Source: CAJBLF01 sp964542965 (GTDB taxonomy: Bacteria > Patescibacteriota > Gracilibacteria > Absconditabacterales > Absconditicoccaceae). From it: DNA of 11,650 bases. Below, piece by piece: positions 1-5,321 of the stretch (the first letter of the stretch is position 1; each line of letters begins with the position of its first letter). The position numbers were made by a program, and so were the translations under genes. The stretch covers positions 1 through 11,650 of the forward strand of contig CAZIVH010000028.1 of assembly GCA_964542965.1 (NCBI GenBank), read 5' to 3'. The notes under the pieces were generated by a model that was not told the origin of the DNA, made no database searches, and was given only the letters and a program-made list of their open reading frames with translations.

Positions 1-11
1 GTTATGTGAAA

Positions 12-41
12 TTGAGAGTAAGTCCTAATCCCTTTTATAAT
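12..41 (+). promoter_or_regulatory. Cassette-borne sigma70-like promoter for the Nudix gene
   Basis: A -35 box TTGAGA (12-17), an 18-bp spacer and a perfect -10 box TATAAT (36-41) lie 16 bases before the ATG at 58. The -35 box sits inside the left arm of the cassette's 14-bp terminal inverted repeat. The gene can therefore probably be expressed without an upstream integron promoter. Confidence 0.6.
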
Positions 42-57
42 CCTAATTCATGTAAAA

Positions 58-594
58 ATGCACATTCCACACAATCCAAATGAACTTATTGCTATAGTTG
101 ATGAAAATGACAATGTAATTGGAAAATATCCAAGAAAAAATCATGCAGAATGAAGATTACACAGAGAAACATCTGTTTTAATCGTGAATACAAATAACAA
201 TATCGTTAAAATTCTTGTACAAGAAAGAAGCGATAGTGGTCATTTAGATTATTCTGCATCAGGACATTTTCCTTTTGAACAAGATTATCTAGAAGCAGCA
301 ATAAGAGAAACAGAAGAAGAATTAGGATTAAATATACCAGAAGATAAATTTGTTAAAATATCGAAACATAGAATTGATTATAATGAGAAATACACAAACA
401 ATAGATTCATCACGCTTTGGGAAGTCATGTGAGATTATGAAATAGAGGATATGAAAATAGATCCTTCAGAAGTAAAATCAGTAAAATACATAACTATAGA
501 GGAGTTAAAAAAGATAATGAAAGAAAATCCTGAAATTATGTCAGCGTGATTTGCAGAATCTTTACAAATTTATTTTAACAAAAAAGGAATTTAA
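58..594 (+). CDS. Nudix hydrolase, isopentenyl-diphosphate-isomerase-like subgroup (cassette 1)
   Basis: A 178-residue protein that needs UGA read as Gly at residues 32, 125 and 164; with the standard code only a fragment (codons 43-124) stays open. The Nudix box lies at about 69-91 (SGH at 68-70, then RETEEELGL at 83-91). The metal-binding REXXEE core is intact, but the Glu that usually precedes the helix is Gln75, with Glu next to it at 74. EGRLHR (31-36) and SASGH (66-70) resemble the Nudix subgroup related to IPP isomerase, which hydrolyses or isomerises nucleoside or isoprenoid diphosphates; the actual substrate cannot be told. The start at 58 is chosen because a promoter lies just upstream and homology begins immediately (ELIAIVDENDNVIG). 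No clear Shine-Dalgarno is present. It is the cargo of the first cassette, and its UGA codons show adaptation to a UGA=Gly host. Confidence 0.88.
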
Positions 595-638
595 TTGGTA
601 CGGACTTACTCTCAACTCAAGCCTCGCAATGCTCGGTC

Positions 639-724
639 ACATAACAGCGACTATCTGATTACCTCGACTAAACTACATATTTCAACGGAACATCGAGGCA
701 TCAGACGAGTCGCGAACGTTAGGC
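639..724 (+). other. attC-like recombination site 1
   Basis: R'' is ACATAAC (639-645, one departure from RYYYAAC) and R' is GTTAGGC (718-724, fits GTTRRRY). The arms at about 647-667 and 693-712 pair well (GCGACT with AGTCGC, CTGAT with ATCAG, CCTCGA with TCGAGG) with a few bulges. The loop includes TTTCAACGGAA (680-690), also present in site 2. At about 86 bp it is within the usual attC range. The crossover is expected between 718 and 719. Confidence 0.8.
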
Positions 725-728
725 GACA

Positions 729-1297
729 TTGAAAAAATCTTTAGAATTTTAAATCGTTTCGATTTCTTATGATGCAAATTAGAGAACACAAAGAAAAAGA
801 TATACCTCTTCGTGTAAAATGGCTAAACAATCCCAAAGTAAATAAATTAATTGGAGATGAGCCAGGTAAAGAAACAAACCTTCAAAAGCAAAAAGAATGG
901 TTTGAGAATTATGAAAAAGATGAAAACAAAAAGTTTTTTACCATATGCGAAGATGAGACACCCATAGGTTTAGTCGGTTTATCAAACATAAGCAAAAATA
1001 ATAGAAATGCTGATTTATTTATAGTAATCGGAGAAGATGACTATCGTGGTAAAGGATTTGGTAAAAAGGCCATGAAATGGATTTTAGATTTTGCTTTTGA
1101 AAAATTAAAACTTAATAAAGTTAACCTTGGTGTTTTTGAAGAAAACGAATCAGCAGTTAGTTTGTATAAGACTTTGGGATTTGAAATTGAAGGAATTATG
1201 AAGGAAGAAGTATACTTTGATAAAAAGTTTCATAATTTCTTATCAATGGCCATATTTGAAAGAAATCGAAACAAAAAATAAGGAAAAGATTTTTCAA
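729..1297. repeat. 12-13 bp inverted repeat enclosing the cassette 2 gene
   Basis: TTGAAAAAATCTT (729-741) pairs with AAGATTTTTCAA (1286-1297) with one bulged base. It begins 11 bases after the G of the junction, the same offset as the repeat in cassette 1, though the sequence differs. It is followed by a small hairpin (1299-1317) and then R''. Confidence 0.7.
769..1281 (+). CDS. GNAT-family N-acetyltransferase, RimJ/RimL-like (cassette 2)
   Basis: A 170-residue acetyltransferase expected to move an acetyl group from acetyl-CoA to an amine (a protein N-terminus, an aminoglycoside or a small metabolite; substrate unknown). The acetyl-CoA pyrophosphate loop is the R/Q-x-x-G-x-G/A motif at 93-98 (RGKGFG) within IGEDDYRGKGFGKKAM, followed by the motif B region ENESAVSLYKTLGF (125-138). 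Length matches single-domain GNAT proteins. Two ATGs stand in tandem (769 and 772); either may be the start. It has about a dozen Gly codons and none is UGA, unlike the Nudix gene in the cassette before it, so it may come from a standard-code host or be a recent arrival. Acetyltransferases are common integron cargo. No clear Shine-Dalgarno or strong promoter is visible; TTGAAA at 729-734 occupies the same cassette offset as the -35 box of cassette 1. Confidence 0.88.
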   Translation: MMQIREHKEKDIPLRVKWLNNPKVNKLIGDEPGKETNLQKQKEWFENYEKDENKKFFTICEDETPIGLVGLSNISKNNRNADLFIVIGEDDYRGKGFGKKAMKWILDFAFEKLKLNKVNLGVFEENESAVSLYKTLGFEIEGIMKEEVYFDKKFHNFLSMAIFERNRNKK

Positions 1298-1315
1298 CGC
1301 GAGGACTAAAGTCTC

Positions 1316-1376
1316 GCCTAACAGAGCCTACACGACATCCGTTTCAACGGAAATCGTACAGGCTCGAACGTTAGAC
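1316..1376 (+). other. attC-like recombination site 2
   Basis: R'' GCCTAAC (1316-1322) and R' GTTAGAC (1370-1376) both fit the consensus boxes exactly. The arms GAGCCT (1324-1329) with AGGCTC (1360-1365), and ACGAC with the complementary ATCGT, make a compact stem. The loop contains TTTCAACGGAA (1342-1352), as in site 1. At 61 bp it is the shortest of the four. This is the clearest attC in the window. Confidence 0.85.
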
Positions 1377-1540
1377 GAAATCGCTAGGAATTTATAGTCA
1401 CATCAGTAATTCTACTTTATTTTGCAATTAAGTCGCTATGCGACTTTCCCTCTCTTCGTTCGGTCTTCTAACAGCCCTCTATCCTACATCCCGACTATTC
1501 ATTTTATCGGAATCTCGGGACGCCGGACGTAGAGCCGCCG
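1371..1540 (+). mobile_element. Cassette 3, about 170 bp, no convincing gene
   Basis: Bounded by GTTAGAC (1370-1376) and the next junction GTT at 1540. It is about 90% identical by eye to cassette 4. It carries a small hairpin GTCGC-tat-GCGAC (1432-1444), then a pyrimidine-rich run, then R''. An open frame from ATG 1438 runs through the attC into the next cassette, but nothing supports coding. It could carry a promoter, a small RNA or only an attC. Confidence 0.75.
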
Positions 1541-1546
1541 TTGTCA
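1466..1546 (+). other. attC-like recombination site 3
   Basis: R'' TTCTAAC (1466-1472) and R' GTTGTCA (1540-1546, a weak match to GTTRRRY because the base source is the next cassette). The stem arms AGCCCTCTATCCTACATCCCGA (around 1473-1494) and the region 1514-1538 pair with several mismatches; the inner part CCCGA/TCGGG is perfect. It is almost identical in its arms to site 4. Confidence 0.7.
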
Positions 1547-1712
1547 GAAATCGCTCGGAATCTATAGTCAGATCAGTAATTCCACTTTATGTTGCAATTT
1601 AGTCGCTTTACGCGACTTTCCCTCTCTTCGTTCGGTCTAACAACAGCCCTCTATCCTACATCCCGACTATTCATTTTATCGGAATCTCGAGACGCCGGAC
1701 GTAGAGCCGCCG
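1541..1712 (+). mobile_element. Cassette 4, about 172 bp, near-duplicate of cassette 3
   Basis: It shares nearly all of cassette 3 apart from about a dozen substitutions and small indels. The largest differences are at its start (GTTGTCAGA in place of GTTAGACGA) and at its R'' box (TCTAACAAC in place of TCTTCTAAC), and these two changes keep the ends complementary. The internal hairpin is AGTCGC-tttac-GCGACT (1601-1617). No supported ORF. Confidence 0.75.
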
Positions 1713-1718
1713 TTATAG
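1638..1718 (+). other. attC-like recombination site 4 (distal end of array)
   Basis: R'' TAACAAC (1638-1644) and GTTATAG (1712-1718). The arms match site 3 with one visible substitution (TCTCGAGAC for TCTCGGGAC). No further R'' complementary to GTTATAGC appears downstream, so the array seems to end here, before the chromosomal gene at 1820. Confidence 0.65.
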
Positions 1719-1819
1719 CAAATACATGTTTAGGCCCGTACGCGTTTCGCTTCGCTTCACTGCGCCTGGCTCACAAAGAAAATATTATTTTTTTATCATT
1801 TTATCATATATCAAGTCTC

Positions 1820-2281
1820 ATGACCTACAAGCACACCCAAATCGGCTATCTAATGATAGTTGTCACCATAGCAGTACTAACACTTTTCGCTTGGACATAT
1901 ATGACAACAGCAGCAGAACCACCTTCCTACGACTCTGGCAACAATCTACTCACCACTGCTACCATGACATTGGTACTCTTTATCCTGACATCATTTACGA
2001 CGCTTCAGGTATATATCGACAAAAAACAGCTATGAATCAAATTCGGTTATGGTGTCTATAAACAGAAGTTTCCACTCGATGAAATAGTATCAGCCAAGAT
2101 GGTAAGAAACCCTCGATATACCGGATGGGGAATAAGGAGATGAATAGGTCGTAAGATGCGAATTTTCAACGTCTCCGGTTTCGACGCCGTCGAGATACAG
2201 ATGAAGAACGGTAAAATATATAGGATAGGTACAGACGAACCTAAAGCATTGGAACAAGCGATCCTTCATGCAAAAAAATAA
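1820..2281 (+). CDS. Two-TM membrane protein with C-terminal PH-like domain
   Basis: A 153-residue protein requiring UGA=Gly at residues 72 and 108. Hydrophobic spans lie at about 9-31 and 44-65, followed by a cytoplasmic-type tail of about 85 residues. The tail (FPLDEIVSAKMVRNPRY, TGWGIRRG, then FNVSGFDAVEIQ and YRIGTDEP) resembles small bacterial membrane proteins with a PH-like beta domain in which GWGIR, NVSG-DAVE and RIGTD-P recur. Function is unknown. An upstream open frame continues through attC site 4 to 1589, but that stretch is cassette DNA, so the ATG at 1820 is preferred; ATG at 1853 is a second candidate. It ends in a strong terminator and seems monocistronic. No Shine-Dalgarno is visible. 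Confidence 0.75.
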
Positions 2282-2287
2282 AAAAAG

Positions 2288-2312
2288 GCCTGCAGAACAC
2301 TGCAGGCTTTTT
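2288..2312. terminator. Bidirectional intrinsic terminator
   Basis: A perfect 8-bp stem GCCTGCAG/CTGCAGGC (2288-2295/2300-2307) with loop AACA is flanked by an A run on the left and a T run on the right. It lies between two converging genes (ending at 2281 and 2333) and can serve both strands. Confidence 0.88.
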
Positions 2313-2332
2313 AAGTTTTTACAACACAACGA

Positions 2333-3223
2333 TTACGATTGGCGTACCGGTTGCCAGGAATCATCTTTCGTCGCTCTGGTAAAGAGACGAACATACAGCC
2401 CGGAACGGGAATAATTGGTAGCGCTAGCCAACAGCTTCTGTGCTTTGCAAAGCTCAGGGAATTTTTCCGGATTGAGTTCCATAGCCAGGAATTTCGACAA
2501 GTTGGGACCTGCCTTCACTTTGATTTTCACAACCAGAAGTTCTTTGAGAAGATCGGTGAGCATAGCAATGGTCTCGTCTTCCGGACGGACTTCCTTCGTA
2601 GGATTGATTCGAAGGAAGAAGGCATCGATTTCACGCTTGGCTTCTTCTACCATAGCGACATCCATGACCGTGATGCTATTGGTCATAATGGTTAATCGCT
2701 TCGTGGAATCGCTGTTTTCAATGGTTTTTTGCGTACCTTTTTCATGCAATTGCGGGAAGATGTCACCGACAAGGAATTTATCCATATTCTCCAATGCAGC
2801 CACAACGCCATCATTGAGCATAAACACCTTATCAATCATCCCATCGGTCTGTTGAGTCTGGATCTGATACTCATGAAGCATTTTTTCAAGTTCCTGCTCC
2901 TGCTGGATAATTTCCTGTTTTTTCTCTTCCATCGCACGACGAGCGTCATCACGACGCTTAGTAAGCGCTTCAGATTTCTGGGTCCAGCCGTCAAGCGTTT
3001 CCCACAGTTTTTGTACGGTAAGATTGATTGCACCGCCACTGGAAGCATCAGTCGTCAGTTTTTTCTTCCTGCGATCATTCAGCTTTTCTACAGCAGCATT
3101 GTACTTCTTGTAACCGAGAGTCCATAGTCTGCGAGCTTCAGCCTCTTCTTTTACGAGAGGTTCAAGCTCTTTTTTGATACGAGCAAGGACTCGTTCCTGA
3201 TGTTCAATAGCTTTGTTTGCCAT
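2333..3223 (-). CDS. Hypothetical coiled-coil protein
   Basis: A 296-residue soluble protein with no signal peptide or membrane segment. Two Lys/Glu-rich regions with heptad-like spacing (about 1-50 and 85-125) predict coiled coils; residues 135-295 look more globular (for example ALENMDKFLVGDIFP and TNSITVMDVAMVEEAKRE). I do not recognise the family. The start at 3223 is supported by a promoter 48-75 bases upstream. There is no strong Shine-Dalgarno. It has about ten Gly codons and none is UGA, and its base composition looks richer in G+C than neighbouring genes. It follows pheS on the same strand but is separated by a terminator and has its own promoter, so it is a separate transcription unit. 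A structural or filament-like role is only a guess. Confidence 0.75.
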   Translation of the reverse strand: MANKAIEHQERVLARIKKELEPLVKEEAEARRLWTLGYKKYNAAVEKLNDRRKKKLTTDASSGGAINLTVQKLWETLDGWTQKSEALTKRRDDARRAMEEKKQEIIQQEQELEKMLHEYQIQTQQTDGMIDKVFMLNDGVVAALENMDKFLVGDIFPQLHEKGTQKTIENSDSTKRLTIMTNSITVMDVAMVEEAKREIDAFFLRINPTKEVRPEDETIAMLTDLLKELLVVKIKVKAGPNLSKFLAMELNPEKFPELCKAQKLLASATNYSRSGLYVRLFTRATKDDSWQPVRQS

Positions 3224-3270
3224 ATCTTTGGTTTTTAAAAGTTTTATGTTTATGTTTACATTTACAAAAA

Positions 3271-3298
3271 AGTATATATATTTATAGTTCTATTGCAA
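3271..3298 (-). promoter_or_regulatory. Promoter for the coiled-coil gene
   Basis: Read on the minus strand: -35 TTGCAA (3298-3293), 16-bp spacer, -10 TATACT (3276-3271). The same -35 hexamer is used before the ABC ATPase at 4552. Confidence 0.6.
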
Positions 3299-3303
3299 GA
3301 AGA

Positions 3304-3332
3304 AATGAAAAAAATCCGCCTAAACGGATTTT
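3304..3332 (-). terminator. Intrinsic terminator downstream of pheS
   Basis: Stem AAAATCCG (3311-3318) with CGGATTTT (3325-3332), loop CCTAAA. On the minus strand it is followed by a T run, placed about 50 bases after the pheS stop and before the next promoter. Confidence 0.75.
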
Positions 3333-3382
3333 GGGGATATATCGTGCTATCGTCAGAAAATATGTTAGATTTTTTAATAATG

Positions 3383-4402
3383 TTATGCAAAGCTTTTTGT
3401 GAATCTCAAATCACCGTTGGTGAAATACCTGATGTCCTTCATACCGTAACGGACCGCAGCAAGTCTGGTAATCCCTACGCCAAAAGCGAATCCAGATCGC
3501 TCAGTAGGATCAACGCCTGCGGCCTTCAAGACATTAGGATGCACCATGCCGGCACCCAAAATCTCCATCCACTTGGATTTTTCCATCTTACCGGTCTCTT
3601 TATTATAGATATCGTACCTCACATCTATCTCGAATCCAGGCTCGACGAATGGAAAATATCCAGGTCTCATCCTTGTTTCAACGTTTTTGTGCAGCAATGC
3701 GGAAAGCAATTTCGTAATCATCTCCTTGAAATGCGCGATGCTGATATTCTTGTCGATGACGATTCCTTCAAGCTGATAAAACATGATATCGTGCGTAGCA
3801 TCCATATTTTCATATCTATAGACTTTTCCAGGGACGACTGCCTTGAGCGGAAGCCCATATTTTTTCACGAGATAATTTTGCATAGAGGACGTATGCGTCC
3901 TGAGGATCAGGTTCTCTCCTCTAGGATCTTTGTCCTGCAGATAAATGGTATCATGCATTTCGGTAGCAGGATGGGTAAGCGGAATATTCACGGATTCAAA
4001 ATTCTCGAATTTGGTCACCATCTCTGTTCCGTATTCCATGACAAATCCCATGGACTTGCAGATTTCTTCCGCATCTCTTCTGATTTCCGCAAGCAAAGAA
4101 TACGACCCTTTTTCATGATTAACATCCAAACTGATATCCACCAGATCCTTCTCAAGTTGTTCGTTGATCTGCGCCATTTTGAAATATTGTTCTTTGGCTT
4201 CGTACGCTTCCGTCAATTTCGTCTTGATCTCAGATAATTTTGCTCCTCTCTCTTTCTTCTCTTCGGGAGCTAGATTTACCATCACTTTGAATTCTTCGTT
4301 GAGCAGTCCTTTCTTTCCTAGATATATCTGAAAAAAATTCTCCAGCTGTACGGCATCGACGACTTTTTCAAGTTCCTGCAAAGCATGTTTCAATTCCAAC
4401 AT
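3383..4402 (-). CDS. pheS: Phenylalanine--tRNA ligase alpha subunit
   Basis: Charges tRNA-Phe with phenylalanine in the cytoplasm as an alpha2-beta2 enzyme with PheT. Numbered from the ATG at 4402 the protein has 339 residues, the normal PheS length. An N-terminal helical arm (about 1-90, with LGKKGLL) is followed by the class II catalytic core: HPATEMHDTIYL (144-155), LRTHTSSMQ (167-175), motif 2 YRYENMDATHDIMFYQLEG (195-213), YFPFVEPGFEID (249-260) and motif 3 GFAFGVGITRLA (304-315). An open frame extends 14 codons further to 4444 (MPTLGSIFIFFIEG), but that lies in the promoter/leader and does not resemble PheS; an AAGGA directly precedes the ATG at 4402. pheT is not adjacent. All of about 21 glycines use GGN codons and none uses UGA. 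Confidence 0.95.
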   Translation of the reverse strand: MLELKHALQELEKVVDAVQLENFFQIYLGKKGLLNEEFKVMVNLAPEEKKERGAKLSEIKTKLTEAYEAKEQYFKMAQINEQLEKDLVDISLDVNHEKGSYSLLAEIRRDAEEICKSMGFVMEYGTEMVTKFENFESVNIPLTHPATEMHDTIYLQDKDPRGENLILRTHTSSMQNYLVKKYGLPLKAVVPGKVYRYENMDATHDIMFYQLEGIVIDKNISIAHFKEMITKLLSALLHKNVETRMRPGYFPFVEPGFEIDVRYDIYNKETGKMEKSKWMEILGAGMVHPNVLKAAGVDPTERSGFAFGVGITRLAAVRYGMKDIRYFTNGDLRFTKSFA

Positions 4403-4433
4403 TCCTTCAATGAAAAAAATAAATATTGACCCC

Positions 4434-4461
4434 AATGTAGGCATTTCTTTCCGATTTTCAA
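4434..4461 (-). promoter_or_regulatory. Candidate pheS promoter
   Basis: Minus strand: -35 TTGAAA (4461-4456), 16-bp spacer, -10 TACATT (4439-4434), which leaves a leader of about 25 bases. The -35 box lies inside the first unit of the 20-bp direct repeat. Confidence 0.45.
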
Positions 4462-4513
4462 CGACTTTACGCTATTTTCAACGATTTTATACGATTTTGG
4501 TCAATTTTATCGA
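4454..4513. repeat. Three tandem units with 20-bp period in the pheS/ABC divergent region
   Basis: Abutting units start at 4454 (ATTTTCAACGACTTTACGCT), 4474 (ATTTTCAACGATTTTATACG) and 4494 (ATTTTGGTCAATTTTATCGA). The first two agree at most positions and the third is degenerate. A 20-bp period is close to two helical turns, so a regulator-binding array is possible. Confidence 0.55.
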
Positions 4514-4527
4514 TTTTGTCAATCCAA

Positions 4528-4539
4528 ACACCCGGGTGT
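4528..4539. promoter_or_regulatory. 12-bp perfect palindrome upstream of the ABC promoter
   Basis: ACACCCGGGTGT is a GC-rich perfect palindrome in AT-rich DNA, ending 12 bases before the -35 box at 4552. It is placed like an operator. No T run follows, so it is not a terminator. Confidence 0.4.
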
Positions 4540-4551
4540 GATAAGTTTATT

Positions 4552-4580
4552 TTGCAAAATGGAAGTTTTGAGGCTATAAT
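4552..4580 (+). promoter_or_regulatory. Promoter for the ABC ATPase gene
   Basis: -35 TTGCAA (4552-4557), 17-bp spacer, perfect -10 TATAAT (4575-4580), 41 bases before the ATG. Confidence 0.7.
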
Positions 4581-4621
4581 CATATCGTACAAACACAAAA
4601 ACTTTTATATCGACAAATACC

Positions 4622-5290
4622 ATGGAAAACAGGATTCCGCTGATAGAAGTCAAAAATCTCAGCCGAGGATATTGGGACAACCCCGTATCGCTGTTCAAGG
4701 ATCTGAGCTTCTCTGTAGAGGATAAGGATTTTTTTGTGCTCACAGGAAAATCAGGGACAGGAAAGACAACCCTCGTCAAATTCCTTACGGGAAAACTGAC
4801 GCCACCAGAAAAAACGATGTTCTACAATAGGCAAGATGTCTCCACTTTCACTCCGGAAGATATCCAAACACTAAGGAAAAGATTGGGGATTATTTTCCAG
4901 GATTATCAATTACTGGAAGACCTTACCGCCAAAGAAAATATCGTGTATCCATTAGAAATTTATGAACTCGGAGAGAGTATCATAGAGTCCAAACTCAAGC
5001 AAGTTATGCAAAAAATAAACATCAAGCATATTTTGGAAAAACCGGTGAAATTATTGAGTTCAGGAGAAAAACAAAGAGTTGCTCTTGCAAGGGCGTTGAT
5101 CCATGATCCGGAATTTATCATCGCTGATGAACCTACGTGAAATCTTGATCGAGAAAACACGCAGGAGGTCGCTGACATTCTGATGAAAGTGCATAAAGCA
5201 GGTACGACGATATTCTTGATTACGCACGACATCCATCTGCTCAATTATCTCAAGGAAAAATACAACATCAAGATCCACGTCATCAAATAA
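4622..5290 (+). CDS. FtsE/LolD-type ABC transporter ATPase
   Basis: A 222-residue ATP-binding subunit. Walker A GKSGTGKTT (42-50), Q-loop Gln93 in FQDYQLL, signature LSSGE (145-149, Ser in place of the usual first Gly), Walker B FIIADE (165-170), D-loop GNLD (173-176) and switch His202. Gly173 is encoded by UGA; the standard code would stop the protein inside the D-loop and lose the switch region. Length and the FQDYQLL / ADEPTGNLD pattern fit the FtsE/LolD/MacB group, which energises cell-wall remodelling or lipoprotein and peptide export through a membrane partner. No FtsX-like permease is adjacent, so the partner is elsewhere or different. The ATG at 4622 is supported by the promoter at 4552-4580. 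A gene of unknown function follows closely and probably shares the transcript. Confidence 0.92.
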
Positions 5291-5321
5291 TCCTTTTATC
5301 CGTCTCATGTGCACCACGATT

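Larger units (their letters stand above)
11..615. repeat. 14-bp inverted repeat enclosing the cassette 1 gene
   Basis: TTGAGAGTAAGTCC at 12-25 is the exact reverse complement of GGACTTACTCTCAA at 602-615. The arms sit just inside the R' end (1-9) and before the R'' box of the same cassette, so in a circular cassette they would lengthen the attC stem. The left arm contains the promoter -35 box. Confidence 0.8.
1..1718 (+). mobile_element. Integron-type gene-cassette array (four cassettes, no integrase in window)
   Basis: Four consecutive units each end in an imperfect GC-rich inverted repeat flanked by an R''-like box (RYYYAAC type) and an R'-like box beginning GTT. With the integron crossover between G and TT, the cassettes are 2-718, 719-1370, 1371-1540 and 1541-1712. 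The window opens exactly on a GTT junction (GTTATGTGA, 1-9). In each cassette the first nine bases are the reverse complement, or nearly so, of the nine bases ending its own downstream R'' box: GTTATGTGA/TCACATAAC and GTTAGGCGA/TCGCCTAAC are exact; GTTAGACGA/TCTTCTAAC and GTTGTCAGA/TCTAACAAC have one mismatch each. That is what a formerly circular cassette should show. All ORFs and sites share one orientation, so an integrase would be expected left of base 1. This could also be an integrase-less cluster of attC sites. Confidence 0.85.

Noticed and set aside
1438..1602. 54-residue ORF across cassette 3 and into cassette 4
   Set aside because: It crosses a recombination junction, has an arginine/serine-rich composition typical of chance frames through GC-rich stems, and has no start signal.
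1589..1819. N-terminal extension of the PH-like membrane protein through attC site 4
   Set aside because: The frame happens to be open, but this is cassette and attC DNA with a near-identical copy upstream. Homology and the first membrane span begin at the ATG at 1820.
2339..3127. Overlapping plus-strand ORFs opposite the coiled-coil gene
   Set aside because: Several frames are open because the gene is relatively G+C-rich; the minus-strand frame has the promoter and a coherent helical protein.
3293..4237. Long plus-strand ORF of 314 codons opposite pheS
   Set aside because: It is the antisense shadow of pheS, whose class II motifs are unmistakable. It lacks any family similarity.
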